Shown here: positions 16,721-26,778 of the stretch, one piece after another
How positions within the stretch are numbered: the first letter of the stretch is position 1
How the letters are laid out: the number at the start of each line of letters is the position of its first letter
Source: Fibrella forsythiae
Lineage (GTDB): Bacteria; Bacteroidota; Bacteroidia; Cytophagales; Spirosomataceae
Assembly (NCBI RefSeq): GCF_017353175.1
Contig: NZ_JAFMYW010000008.1
Span: 248,001 to 312,000, forward strand
Length of the DNA: 64,000 nucleotides
Direction: 5' to 3'
Program-made: the position numbers and the translations under genes
Notes under the pieces: generated by a model
Databases searched by the model: none
What the model saw: the letters and a program-made list of their open reading frames with translations, nothing else
What the model was told of the DNA's origin: nothing

Positions 16721-19700
16721 CTACTCGGCCAGGTTGAACCGTACCTGCACGCCGCCGGAGGTGGTGGCCCGGATGAAGCTGTTGCTCACCAGCGGGTCGT
16801 TAAACGTGCGGTCGAAATAGAAGTTCACGTTCAGGCGGCGGTTGACCACGTAGCTCAGTTGGGGACGTACCTGGAAGTTAACGTTACCTGCCGTGATGAT
16901 CTGCTCGGCCTCCAGCTTGCGCTGAATCGTGCGGGTATCGCGCAGGGTCAGGGCGCAGTTGAAGGTCAAATCGTTTTTCAGGCGGCGAACGGCGCCGTTG
17001 ATACGGAACGGCAAGCGTACGTTCTGCTTTGTGAACCCCAGCGAGGCCGTAACGTCGGCGGTGCTCACCTCGGCTACCTGCGCGTTGGTCAGGTTCAGGG
17101 CGGCATCGCGCGACCGGTTGTATTCCAGCGCACCATTCAGCCTGTTCTTCGTCTGGAAACGGATACCGATGAATGGCCCGAACCGCTCGCTCATGGTCAT
17201 GGTGCTCATCACAAAAATTGGGATAAACTGCCCGTTCTCGTTCAATTGCCGCGAAATGTTGTAATCGTTCACGGCCAGATTCACGAACTGCGCCTCGTAA
17301 CTAAGCGATGAAACGAAGTTGCCCACGCTGTAGGTCGAGGTGTAGCGGTGTACGAGGTTGAACGAGGTAAAGACCTTGCTGAACGGCTTCACTTTGTTAA
17401 GTCCGCTGTAGTTCAGATCCCAGTTCGGGAAGGGCAGGTTGTAGAACGGCGAGTACTTCACCGACCACGGATTAGAGCCGCTGTAGGCCGCGAAGAACGC
17501 CGGAATCAGCACATCCTGCGAGTTCTTGTTATAGCCGGTCGGGTTGTCGCGGGCAATGGGGTTGTCGGCGTTCAGGCGTTGTTGCAGAATGTCGCGGTAG
17601 GCTTCAAACTTGTCGAAAACCGGCGAGGTGTTATCGGCCCGCAGGCGTTCAAACGTGGTGCCAAACGAGAAGTACGACATGCTGTAACTACCGCTCCGCA
17701 CCGGTGCCTGGCTGCTGAAACCAGCGCCCGTAATGGCAGGGCGGTAAAACTCCTGGTAATTATCTGACCGGTTATAGTTGGCCGTTACATTGATCCGGAA
17801 ATCGCGGAAAGGCTCCAGCGTAGTCGTGGCCAGGAACCGCTTGGTCATGGCCTGCGTGAAGGGTGCGTTCTGCACCGTACTCGGCGAAAGCCACCCGGCC
17901 CGTGCCGCCCGTTGGGCAATACTCCCATCCTGGCTGCCCAGCACAAACGGCAGCCCCGGTGCGCCAAAATCGGCCATACCCAAGAGCGTAGGCGTGAGCA
18001 GAAAACCCGGTAAAATCGTGTTCTCCTGCACGCTATACGACACGTTGATACCGCGCACCGTCAGCAGGGCACGCACAAAGCTTTTCAGAAGCCGATCGCC
18101 ACCCGGATTGATCTGCTGAATACTACCAGGGTTGCGGGCAAAATTCAGTTTGGACGGCGTTGGCGTATTAGCCCAGCGCAAAGCACGGATTTTATTGTAG
18201 AGCAACACCAGATCGACTTTACCCGTGATGGCCACTTCGCGGTTATTACGGATCGTATTGCCGAACGGAACCAGCAACGAATCCTTTATCCCGTATGAGT
18301 TGGCCGTAAACTGGTAGCCGATGTTATACGCCACGTCGGCCTGTACCCAGTTCACGATCGGGAACTTGTCGAAAGGCACGCGGTAGGTCGTATTGATCGA
18401 CTGCTGGTAATTCTTCATCCGCCCCAGTTCCTGCAGGCTGCGCCAGACCGAATCACGTTTGTAGGCTGTGTTAATCTCGCCGTAGGGTTCATCGATGATG
18501 GCATTGGCCGCCGCCCGATAGGTCACTACCAGGTTTTTGGTCAGGTTCCAGGTCAGGTCGTAATAGCGGTTGAAGTAGAAGTATTTCTCAAACTGCGGCG
18601 AAATACCGTTGGTGCTCAGGTCTACATTTCGGAGCTGCGTTTTGATGTAGTTCCGGTCAATATCCGCCCGGATAGAAATCACCGATGGCAACAGGTTGAG
18701 GTTGAAATCTTTCAGCCAGTACAGGTATTTCCGTTCCAGCCCTTTCACATTCCGGAAGGGTTCGAACGGTTTCGACTGTGGGCTATAGTTGTACGTAACG
18801 CCGCCTTTATACTGCTCCTGAATGTACTCACCGGTCAGGATATTGTTGCGGCGAATGTCGTTGTAGGCGTAGTTGAAGCCGAAGTTTTCGATGTCCCAGA
18901 AGTGCGCTTTGCCGTTGGCATCGAGCCGCAGTTTGCGAACGTTCGAGAAGTTGATGCCCCGGCGCGTGGTCATGTCCTGCACCAGTCGGCGGTACTCGGC
19001 CGGGCTGGGTACGTTGCCTTCGGGCAAACTGGCAATCGACTGCTCCAGCGGAGTATCCGGGTCGAGCGGATTAAACTGGGGCGTCACCAGCCGGGAGTCG
19101 TAATTGACATACACGGGAATTTTCAGCCCCCATTTTACCGGCAGAAACTTGTCGATCGACAGGGCCGCCGTTAAGCCAAATTCGGTGGCCTCTTCGCGGG
19201 ACCGTTCGGTTGGTTTAGTCTGTACGCCCCCAAAACCAAACCCCGAATACCGGCCCGAGGCCGTGATGGTTGCCACGTCGGCCAGGCGCAGATTCAACGC
19301 GCCAATCGCCGCCATACCCGATCGCTGGTTAATGCCCGTTGCCCGCAGTTCATCCACCCAGATGGTAAACGTCTTGGCCTGCTCGTCAACGGTTTTCGGG
19401 TTACGTACCCCGATCATGATGCTTTGAACGGCGCTCAGATCCGGGTTACCCACAATAGTCAGGTTATACCGCTGGTTGGCCGATGGTTGCGTAAAGGGTA
19501 GGCCGGTTCTTCGCGTCAACAGCTTGTTCCGCGCCGCTTTCAGATCAATCAGTTCGCTGAAAGCAATATCCAGTTCGTTCTGCGACGGCCAGATTTCGTC
19601 GGTCGTTACAGGGCCGGGTTTTGTCGATTTCAGGCCCGGAATTTCAATCTCGTAGTAGTTCTCTGTATAGTCGGTACCAATCCGGATAAACGCGCCAACC

Positions 19701-22700
19701 TGCCCGTCTTCGTTGGTTGGATTGTGCATGTGCACGAACATCTTCAGCCGGTCGCGGTTCACAAAATCGAAATTCGTGTTGCGGAACGCCCCCCGCGAAT
19801 CACCATCGCGCAGGTTGGTCACGCTCAGGGCCATCGACTGTTCGTTCAACTGCACGTTATTGTTCGGCTGCGTGTAGTCAACATCGCGAATGAACCCCGG
19901 CGGCACGTCATACACGTACTTATCGGCCGATGTCTGGCTGTTCTCTTCCACGTTCACCGCCGACACTTTGAACTGCGCATCATACGGCTCAGGTACGTCC
20001 TGCAGGCCACGTTGCGTCAGGTCACCGGCATAGCGGCGGTACTGGTTGGCTTCCATCTGCAACTGCGCAAACCGAAGCACCACCGGCTGACTGAAATCGG
20101 TCAGGTACATCCGGAAAAACCGGATCGACTTAAACCCGTTGATATTGCCAACCTTGTTGTTGAAGTTCCGCACCGGAATCCGGAACAGGTACCAGTCGAC
20201 TCCCTCGGCGTTCACTTTGTCGATGATGTAACCGTTACCAACCGCCAACCGGCCGGGGCGCAGGTCAATGCCGTAATCATAGTAGGCTTCCTGTTCGTTG
20301 ATGGTGTTATCGACGTTCAAATCTTCGATATCGGGCAGAATCGATGAGGCAGGCGAGGTATAATTGTTCAGATCGGCAGCCGTTTCTGGCGAGTTGCCTT
20401 CCATACCCATGAACGCTTTGTAGCGCGCCACAACGTACCTGGCCGAGTCGGCCTGCGGACCCAGGTAGTACCGGAAATCATCATTCGAGGGGTCACTTTC
20501 AATCTGCCGCAGGGCTTCCTGATTCGTTACCCGCGTCCGAACGGCATCCAGATAGGGTTTGAATTTCGCCTGCTCTTCTGGGTTATTAAGGCCATCGAGT
20601 CCAATATCCTGTTTCTGACGAGCTCCTTCCTGGTTCGTAAACGCGTTCGTTACAAACTGCTGCGTTGGCGCTTTACCCCAGGGCGTATCAACCAACCGAC
20701 CGCCCAGTCGTGCGTTCGCTGAGTCGAGCGGAATACCGTTCTCAAATTCGTAGCGACCATCTTTCACCACGTCTTCCGATACGTCGCCGAGGTTGAAGTG
20801 CAGGATACCACCTGTCGAGTTCGGGAAGTTTTGCGAGTTATCGGGGTTGCCGCGTACTTTCCCGTTTTCGCCCTGCACGAAGGGGTCCATCAGCCAGAAC
20901 GTGATGTTCTCGATGTTGGCATTATCGAAATCATTATCCGACGAAATAGCCCGCGTTACTGCCCCGAAATTCTGACGGGGATTAGGCAGCGTACCATCGT
21001 TGTTCAGATTCGGGTTGTAGTTGTACATACCCCGCTCGCTGGGGAAATACGCGAAATCGAGGATGTTTTCCGGCTGCTGAATCTGCCGGGGCGACCGACC
21101 GGGGAACAGCACATTGGGCAGGAAATACCGCTCATACACGTTAGTCAGATCAGCCTGTGTCAGGTTACTTCCCGAAGCGCCGCTGGCATCAGGAAGGTAC
21201 AGGGTCTGGTCTACGCTGTAGATGGAGGTGCGGGCGCGGCGGTAGCCATATTCCAGTACGTTGCCGTTGGTTCCCTGCGGAAACTCCTGCGGCGTTGAGC
21301 CCATCTTCCAGCGCGTTGGCTGGCGGGTCAGGTCGAAAATAGTGCGGGTCGCTTCAAAATCGTCGATGAACGCATTGTTGTTGGCCCGTGGCGATACGCC
21401 CGGAATCAGTTCGGCGACCTCGCCCGTAAATTGAATGGCCGACGGTTCTTTGGTCTGGATGAACGGCAACCGGTCGAGGATACGCGTCAGGCCGGGCGAA
21501 TCTTTCCGAAGGTTGATATCGAACCCAAGCATTGTGTTGTTGACCGGCTCGTTACCAATGGCCACCCGCGTCAGAAATCCTGACGGGGTTTCGCGCATGT
21601 TCATAGCCGTCACCCCGAGGTTGATATCCGGTGTGAGTCGGTAATCGAGGCGCGCGCCAACGAGCGTGCGAATCTGGTTCTGAAACAGATCGGGCGTTTC
21701 AAAGCTGATCTTGATCTCGCGGCCCGAATTCGACACGCTCTCGTTCAGGATACGTACCCGCTGCCCTTCCACCACGTAATCCTGCCCCGGCACCAGCGGA
21801 ACGCCCCCCGCCGACACGGTGACCGACTGTTCTTTCACACCATATGGCAGATCAATACCCTGCCCCTGCCCCGACTGGAAGCTACCTTTAATGAAGAACT
21901 TATTCTTAACGGCAACCTGCTGCGCATCGGCCAGCGTAGTCCGGTACAATTCCTCAAATACGTATTTCGACTCGTAGATAGGGTCCTGAAGCTTGTTGCG
22001 CAGAAAGGACCCGAACGGCTCCAGCACCGGGAAAATGATTTTGCCATTCCGGCTGTCTACTGTGTAATCCTCAATGTAATCGAAGTTACCGTCGGGCTGT
22101 GGGTCAAGCTGGGCGTTCAACTGATCGACGTTGAAGACCTGCACCAGCGGAATATTAGCCAGTCGGCTATCCTGCAAATTGGGGTTATCAATGCCGGATA
22201 CGTCATCTTTATACACGATCCGCATCTGGAAGCCCTGTTTCGATAATGCGTTCGTGTTCAGCGAGTACACGTTCTTCATCATCAGGTTCCACATCGGATT
22301 TTGCAGGTTGTTCCGAATCGTGGTTGATTTCAACAACTTCAGATACAGCACCTTATCCTCCGTCTGGCTCTGGTAATCTTCTGTCAGTTCACCCACCTGA
22401 TAGCGTCGCCCCTGATAGGTGTATTCATACGAAACGGCCAGCACCTCGTCATTCCGGAGCGGCGTAATCAGCGATATATAACCCAGTTGTGAATTAAATC
22501 GGTACTCCCGTTCGGTCAGTCGTTTGGCACCCCGCAACATATCATAATCTGTACCACGCTGCAGACCAAACGTACCCGTCAGCACATCGGGCGTCTGGTC
22601 TGCATTTCGCAGGGCCGATGATGCTTTCAAACGCGAGAACAGGGTATTGGCGGCATTATCGGCCGGCGCCGTAGGCAACGCCGACGTCTGAATATTCGGG

Positions 22701-24196
22701 TTGCTTCGGTTGAAAGGAACCGGTTCGGCCAGATCGGAGAAGCCAACTACGTTGCGGAGCTGGTCGGTCGTATTGGTCCGGTTTGTTACATACACTTCCA
22801 GACGGGTGATGGTCACGCCCGAGGTGATAACCGGCAGGCTTTTCATCGACCGCTCGTAGTTACTGCGGAAAAACTGCGACAGGAAGAAGTGACGGTTTTC
22901 GTCATACTGGTCGGCCCGAATTTCGAACGGGCGGTTCAGTGTGCCCCCGCGCAGGGTAATCTCCTGCTTTTTCGACCGCTGCTGCGACAGCACTGTCGTT
23001 GCGTTCAGCTTACCGAAACGCGTTTGCAGTTTCACCCCGAACAGGTTCTGCACGCCCGGAATTAGTTGGCTGTTCAGGGTCCAGGTCAGGTTTCCCAACT
23101 CGATATTTTGCAGAATGCTCTCATTCTGTGGCGTGAACGGCATCTGCGGGTTGCTCAGCTTACTGCCAAAAGCAGGCAGGTTGGGCAGGCCCGGAACCTG
23201 GGGCATTTGTGGCATCCCACCATTCAGGCCAGGTACGTTGGGCATGTTGGGAATAAGCCCCTGCGGCCGATAGTTGACCTTCAGCGCATTCTCGAAATTG
23301 AAACTGGCTTTCGTATCAAAGTTGGCCAGTACGCCCAGCCGCTCGCCAATCTGGCCGTTGAAGTTGATGCTGATCTGCTCATTGAAGATCAGGTTTCCCT
23401 GCCGCCGCAAGCGAACGGGCACCGCCGGGTTATCGATGAACTGATGCAGGTAGCCCAGATCGAGCGTAACAAAGCCGTTGGGTTTAAAATCGATGTTGTT
23501 ACCCCCAAAAATCCGGTCGAAGACAGGCGGCACTTCCAGTTTGGGGATCAGGCCACGGCCGCTAACGGCGCTCTGACCATCGCGACGGGCGGCATTTTCG
23601 CGGAATAGCCGGTCTTCGATCCGTTGATTCTGCAGCCGGTTATAGTCTGAATACGGCAGGTTTTCGCCCGGCCGGTAAATCAATCCGTTGGTACGGGGCG
23701 TCACCGTCTGGCTGGTTGGTGCAGACGTACCTGGCGCTGTGATCACGCTCGGATTCACTACCGACGGGGCCGCAACGCCGGGTCGTGGTAGTAGCCGCTC
23801 CGTAACCGTAACGGTACGGTCGGGTTGCATCCGGAAATCGGTGCTCAGCGATTTAGGGTCGCGCAGCAGATACGGCGTTCGTGGATTGCGGTCAGAGAAC
23901 CGGGTGGCGTAGCGGTCTGTCCATTGAACAGATGGTCGGCGCGACGCATTCTTTACGGCCCGCAAACTATCGATCCGCTCCTGAGCGGCAGCTTTTACGG
24001 AATCAGCGCGCGCTTTGGCAGCGTCATTGGCGGCCTTAATCTGTTCCGGGGTTCGTTGGGGTGCCGGAGCGGTACGCCCGCGACGGGCGGGCGTCTGTGC
24101 CTGGATTCCTGCCCCTGCACTCAACAACAAGGCTACTGTGAATAGCCAGTACGCGCCTCGTTGAGCCGTAAAGACAGGCCTTTTATCAGGCAGCAT
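16721..24196 (-). CDS. sprA: SprA, type IX secretion translocon / gliding motility protein
   Basis: A very large outer-membrane protein of about 2,490 residues; characterised SprA is about 2,400. It forms the T9SS translocation channel that exports adhesins and enzymes. Hallmarks include the early Pro/Gly/Met-rich segment (VPGLNGGMPQMPQVPG), ANNNAFIDDFEATR, IDLRPGRLAVGNGYIID and the aromatic C-terminal beta-strand GGVQVRFNLAE. ATG 24196 (MLPDKRPVF) was chosen because it gives a clean signal peptide (WLFTVALLLSAGAGIQAQ); the first in-frame ATG at 24268 lies on a TGATTTTGC sequence resembling a -7 box. ruvA lies upstream on the same strand. The final 199 bp are duplicated downstream around a cargo gene. 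Confidence 0.95.
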   Translation of the reverse strand: MLPDKRPVFTAQRGAYWLFTVALLLSAGAGIQAQTPARRGRTAPAPQRTPEQIKAANDAAKARADSVKAAAQERIDSLRAVKNASRRPSVQWTDRYATRFSDRNPRTPYLLRDPKSLSTDFRMQPDRTVTVTERLLPRPGVAAPSVVNPSVITAPGTSAPTSQTVTPRTNGLIYRPGENLPYSDYNRLQNQRIEDRLFRENAARRDGQSAVSGRGLIPKLEVPPVFDRIFGGNNIDFKPNGFVTLDLGYLHQFIDNPAVPVRLRRQGNLIFNEQISINFNGQIGERLGVLANFDTKASFNFENALKVNYRPQGLIPNMPNVPGLNGGMPQMPQVPGLPNLPAFGSKLSNPQMPFTPQNESILQNIELGNLTWTLNSQLIPGVQNLFGVKLQTRFGKLNATTVLSQQRSKKQEITLRGGTLNRPFEIRADQYDENRHFFLSQFFRSNYERSMKSLPVITSGVTITRLEVYVTNRTNTTDQLRNVVGFSDLAEPVPFNRSNPNIQTSALPTAPADNAANTLFSRLKASSALRNADQTPDVLTGTFGLQRGTDYDMLRGAKRLTEREYRFNSQLGYISLITPLRNDEVLAVSYEYTYQGRRYQVGELTEDYQSQTEDKVLYLKLLKSTTIRNNLQNPMWNLMMKNVYSLNTNALSKQGFQMRIVYKDDVSGIDNPNLQDSRLANIPLVQVFNVDQLNAQLDPQPDGNFDYIEDYTVDSRNGKIIFPVLEPFGSFLRNKLQDPIYESKYVFEELYRTTLADAQQVAVKNKFFIKGSFQSGQGQGIDLPYGVKEQSVTVSAGGVPLVPGQDYVVEGQRVRILNESVSNSGREIKISFETPDLFQNQIRTLVGARLDYRLTPDINLGVTAMNMRETPSGFLTRVAIGNEPVNNTMLGFDINLRKDSPGLTRILDRLPFIQTKEPSAIQFTGEVAELIPGVSPRANNNAFIDDFEATRTIFDLTRQPTRWKMGSTPQEFPQGTNGNVLEYGYRRARTSIYSVDQTLYLPDASGASGSNLTQADLTNVYERYFLPNVLFPGRSPRQIQQPENILDFAYFPSERGMYNYNPNLNNDGTLPNPRQNFGAVTRAISSDNDFDNANIENITFWLMDPFVQGENGKVRGNPDNSQNFPNSTGGILHFNLGDVSEDVVKDGRYEFENGIPLDSANARLGGRLVDTPWGKAPTQQFVTNAFTNQEGARQKQDIGLDGLNNPEEQAKFKPYLDAVRTRVTNQEALRQIESDPSNDDFRYYLGPQADSARYVVARYKAFMGMEGNSPETAADLNNYTSPASSILPDIEDLNVDNTINEQEAYYDYGIDLRPGRLAVGNGYIIDKVNAEGVDWYLFRIPVRNFNNKVGNINGFKSIRFFRMYLTDFSQPVVLRFAQLQMEANQYRRYAGDLTQRGLQDVPEPYDAQFKVSAVNVEENSQTSADKYVYDVPPGFIRDVDYTQPNNNVQLNEQSMALSVTNLRDGDSRGAFRNTNFDFVNRDRLKMFVHMHNPTNEDGQVGAFIRIGTDYTENYYEIEIPGLKSTKPGPVTTDEIWPSQNELDIAFSELIDLKAARNKLLTRRTGLPFTQPSANQRYNLTIVGNPDLSAVQSIMIGVRNPKTVDEQAKTFTIWVDELRATGINQRSGMAAIGALNLRLADVATITASGRYSGFGFGGVQTKPTERSREEATEFGLTAALSIDKFLPVKWGLKIPVYVNYDSRLVTPQFNPLDPDTPLEQSIASLPEGNVPSPAEYRRLVQDMTTRRGINFSNVRKLRLDANGKAHFWDIENFGFNYAYNDIRRNNILTGEYIQEQYKGGVTYNYSPQSKPFEPFRNVKGLERKYLYWLKDFNLNLLPSVISIRADIDRNYIKTQLRNVDLSTNGISPQFEKYFYFNRYYDLTWNLTKNLVVTYRAAANAIIDEPYGEINTAYKRDSVWRSLQELGRMKNYQQSINTTYRVPFDKFPIVNWVQADVAYNIGYQFTANSYGIKDSLLVPFGNTIRNNREVAITGKVDLVLLYNKIRALRWANTPTPSKLNFARNPGSIQQINPGGDRLLKSFVRALLTVRGINVSYSVQENTILPGFLLTPTLLGMADFGAPGLPFVLGSQDGSIAQRAARAGWLSPSTVQNAPFTQAMTKRFLATTTLEPFRDFRINVTANYNRSDNYQEFYRPAITGAGFSSQAPVRSGSYSMSYFSFGTTFERLRADNTSPVFDKFEAYRDILQQRLNADNPIARDNPTGYNKNSQDVLIPAFFAAYSGSNPWSVKYSPFYNLPFPNWDLNYSGLNKVKPFSKVFTSFNLVHRYTSTYSVGNFVSSLSYEAQFVNLAVNDYNISRQLNENGQFIPIFVMSTMTMSERFGPFIGIRFQTKNRLNGALEYNRSRDAALNLTNAQVAEVSTADVTASLGFTKQNVRLPFRINGAVRRLKNDLTFNCALTLRDTRTIQRKLEAEQIITAGNVNFQVRPQLSYVVNRRLNVNFYFDRTFNDPLVSNSFIRATTSGGVQVRFNLAE

Positions 24197-24327
24197 TGAG
24201 CAGAAAAGAGAGGTTCGACAGGTGTAACGTTTCACCATACACTGGTGCAAAATCAGAAAAATAAACAACCCGGTAATTCAGGACGTTAACACAACGGCGA
24301 AAACCGGGCCAATCGTATTTTAATCAA

Positions 24328-24410
24328 GAGTTAAGAATCAGGAATTTAGAATGGCCCTGCTGAATACTAGACGGTTGTGTAGCAGAGTCCTTCTTAATTA
24401 TCTAAGTGCT
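24328..24410. repeat. Imperfect inverted repeat between ruvA and sprA
   Basis: TTAGAATGGCCCTGCTG and the complement of GTAGCAGAGTCCTTCTTAA pair imperfectly around about 18 bases, overlapping the ruvA stop codon. It may terminate ruvA or be another gap-filling palindrome. The rest of 24197-24397 looks like the sprA promoter region. Confidence 0.45.
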
Positions 24411-24985
24411 CTACGAATAATATCTTCTACAGACAAGCTGCTGTCGGCGTTCAGAATATCATCGACGCTCTTCTCAGCAGACGGACGCGGAAAGCCGAGG
24501 GCAACCAGAGCGGCCAGCGCTTCCTCCCGAACAGGATTACCGGCCTGCTGACGATACGTTGGCGTGTCGGGCAATAAACCGGATTTTTTCATTTTGTCTT
24601 TCAATTCCAGAATGATCCGCTGAGCCGTTTTGGCCCCAATACCTTTTATAGCCTGAATAGCGCGTACATTTTCGCTCATGATAGCCAGCCGAAGGTCCTG
24701 CGGGGCCAGCGATGACAGCATACCCAACGCCGTATTCGGCCCCACGCCCGATACGGCGATCAGTTCGCGGAACAGCGACTTTTCGTCGGCAGAGGCAAAA
24801 CCAAACAACGTCTGATTGTCTTCGCGAAAATGGTGATGGATAAACAGCTTCACCGGCGCACCACCACCGGGCAGCGTGGAATAGGTTTGAAGGGAGATAA
24901 AGACCTCATATCCCAGCCCCTGTATGTCGATAATCGCATACGAGGCTTCTTTATATGCTAAGGTGCCGTCTAAGTAGGCGATCAT
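24398..24985 (-). CDS. ruvA: Holliday junction DNA helicase subunit RuvA
   Basis: A 195-residue protein of standard RuvA length. The N-terminal OB fold begins MIAYLDGTLAYKEASYAIID and includes GLGYEVFISLQT. The tandem helix-hairpin-helix region contains FRELIAVSGVGPNTALGMLS and AIKGIGAKTAQRIILELKDKM, which bind the four-way junction. The C-terminal three-helix domain (EEALAALVALGFP ... VEDIIRRALR) contacts RuvB. It acts in branch migration during recombination repair. Confidence 0.95.
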   Translation of the reverse strand: MIAYLDGTLAYKEASYAIIDIQGLGYEVFISLQTYSTLPGGGAPVKLFIHHHFREDNQTLFGFASADEKSLFRELIAVSGVGPNTALGMLSSLAPQDLRLAIMSENVRAIQAIKGIGAKTAQRIILELKDKMKKSGLLPDTPTYRQQAGNPVREEALAALVALGFPRPSAEKSVDDILNADSSLSVEDIIRRALR

Positions 24986-24989
24986 AGTT

Positions 24990-25107
24990 CAGTTTACAGT
25001 TTTCTGTTTACCGTTTTCAGTTGCTTCGCCTTACAGAAAGCCCGACTAACTAGCGAAGTAACCGCAGCGGCGGACCGTTGAAAACGGCAAACAGAAAACT
25101 GTAAACT
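24990..25107. repeat. GTTTAC-family inverted repeat with TTGCTTCGC core, ruvA-mltD gap
   Basis: The left arm (24990-25028, AGTTTACAG ... CAGTTGCTTCGC) is matched by the right arm from 25053, GCGAAGTAAC, then an unpaired GC-rich insert, then the outer arm ending GAAAACTGTAAACT at 25107. It fills almost the whole gap between the two genes and belongs to the same family as the palindromes between the tldD/tldE genes. Confidence 0.8.
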
Positions 25108-25115
25108 CAAATTGG

Positions 25116-26717
25116 TTACCCTACCACCAGCTTCTGTCCGGGATGGACACTGTTGCCTTTGATACGGTTCATTTTCTTCAGTTTATCAATCGAGATATTC
25201 CCATAGCGCTGGGCTATGTTCCAGAGCGTATCGCCCGGCTGCACACGATGGTATTTAGGTTTCACCCGTTCGTGGCGAGCTTCATTTTCCTTGTGCTTTT
25301 TAGACGAACCGGTATCCTGTTGCGCCATCCGTTCAGTATGCGTCTCGCCCGATTCGCGCAGGATCGTTAGTTTCTGCCCGGATTTTACCGTTCCCGACCG
25401 CATCCTGTTCCATTGCTTCACATCGTATATCTCTACGTTGTACTTATCGGCAATGCCCGACAGTGTTTCGCCCCGCCTCACAACGTGGGTTACTTTCCGG
25501 GGCTTACGCATTACCACGGCCTCCAGGTCATCGGGTTCAGGACGGTCATTTTCGGCTACTACGGCGGCAGGTGCGGGTGCAGAATCGGCCAGGCGGCTGG
25601 CCACTCGCCAATCGGCCGGGTCATTGGCCGAATCGAGGCGGTTGGCAGGGATCTCGTTATGCGCCAGCAATACGTTTTCCATCATAACCGGCATTTTTGA
25701 GGCCGAATCCATAATGGCCTTCCGGTTGGCCTGCACATAACCATGCCGTTCGCTGGGAACACGCAGCATGTGGTTCCGGGTATACTCGGGCAGTTGGTCG
25801 GCCGTGATCGACGGGTTCAGTTTCTGCAAATCAGCGAATGAGACGCCGCTCAGATTGGCGAACGTTTTCAGATTCAGGTAGGCGTTTATCTGAAGCGTAT
25901 CGAAGGCAATCGGGTAGTCGGGACGTTCAGCCACAATACCGTGGTCATTACCGTAATTCATCATATACGTCATGGCGATGAACTGCGGCACGTACGAACG
26001 GGTCTCTTTCGGTAAGCCTTCATAGCAGGTCCAGAAGGTAGTTCCGCCTGTGCGGCGCATGGCCCGCTTCACAGCGCCCGGCCCGCAGTTGTAGGCCGCT
26101 AATGATAATTCCCAGTCGCCAAAAATGCGGTACAGGTCTTTCAGATACCGGCAGGCAGCTTCGGTCGCTTTATTAGGGTCCATCCGGTCGTCCACGTAAT
26201 CGTCGATGTTCAGGTTGAAGTCTTTACCGGTATACGGCATAAACTGCCAAAGGCCACCTGCCCCCACCCGCGACATAGCCCTTGGATTCAGTGCCGACTC
26301 CACAATGGAGAGGTACTTCAACTCGTCGGGCATATTATACTTGGCCAGTGTTTTTTCATACAGCGGGAAATAGAACGGCATCCGTTCCATCACTGTGCGG
26401 GTGTAGCTGGGCTTGCGGTAGGTGAAATAGTCGATGAAGTTATGGACGACCTTATTGTATGTCAGCGGAATCTGGCGTTGCAGCCGGGGCAGTCGTTCGC
26501 GAAGGACGGCCTCGGGCACACTCGGCAGGTTCAATACTGTTTCAACAATAAAAGACGTATCCACAACCGTCGAATCGGCCACGGCGGGCAATTGCAGGTT
26601 GGCCGACGCCGGGTACGTTACCGTAGGCGTAGGTCTGGCTACCTGTGCCTGAGACGGCAACGAAACGGCCCAAAACAAGGCTGTTCCGCTAGTAATCAAT
26701 AGGTTAACTAGTCTCAT
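25116..26717 (-). CDS. MltD-like lytic transglycosylase with two LysM domains
   Basis: A 533-residue exported murein hydrolase that cleaves glycan strands with formation of 1,6-anhydro ends. A signal peptide covers residues 1-24 (LLITSGTALFWAVSLPSQAQ). The SLT domain (about 110-235) has the catalytic Glu in SIVESALNPRA, the GLWQFMP motif and LSLAAYNCGPG. Two LysM modules near the C-terminus (about 415-460, HVVRRGETLSGIA; about 488-533, HRVQPGDTLWNIA) anchor it to peptidoglycan. Order and length fit MltD. The stop is 8 bp from the GTTTAC palindrome. Confidence 0.93.
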   Translation of the reverse strand: MRLVNLLITSGTALFWAVSLPSQAQVARPTPTVTYPASANLQLPAVADSTVVDTSFIVETVLNLPSVPEAVLRERLPRLQRQIPLTYNKVVHNFIDYFTYRKPSYTRTVMERMPFYFPLYEKTLAKYNMPDELKYLSIVESALNPRAMSRVGAGGLWQFMPYTGKDFNLNIDDYVDDRMDPNKATEAACRYLKDLYRIFGDWELSLAAYNCGPGAVKRAMRRTGGTTFWTCYEGLPKETRSYVPQFIAMTYMMNYGNDHGIVAERPDYPIAFDTLQINAYLNLKTFANLSGVSFADLQKLNPSITADQLPEYTRNHMLRVPSERHGYVQANRKAIMDSASKMPVMMENVLLAHNEIPANRLDSANDPADWRVASRLADSAPAPAAVVAENDRPEPDDLEAVVMRKPRKVTHVVRRGETLSGIADKYNVEIYDVKQWNRMRSGTVKSGQKLTILRESGETHTERMAQQDTGSSKKHKENEARHERVKPKYHRVQPGDTLWNIAQRYGNISIDKLKKMNRIKGNSVHPGQKLVVG

Positions 26718-26778
26718 CGTTACGAATTAAGTTGGTTACCGGCGTAGCTCCCTCCGAAAAAAGCTACACCATCAAACA

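Noticed and set aside
16119-16919. Simple tandem duplication or assembly artefact of the sprA end
   Set aside because: The copies differ at 16 sites, almost all synonymous, and are separated by a distinct A/T-rich gene, which an assembly error or recent tandem duplication would not produce.
24197-24268. SprA start at ATG 24268
   Set aside because: The extra 24 residues precede the signal peptide and lie over a TGATTTTGC promoter-like sequence; ATG 24196 gives a normal signal peptide.
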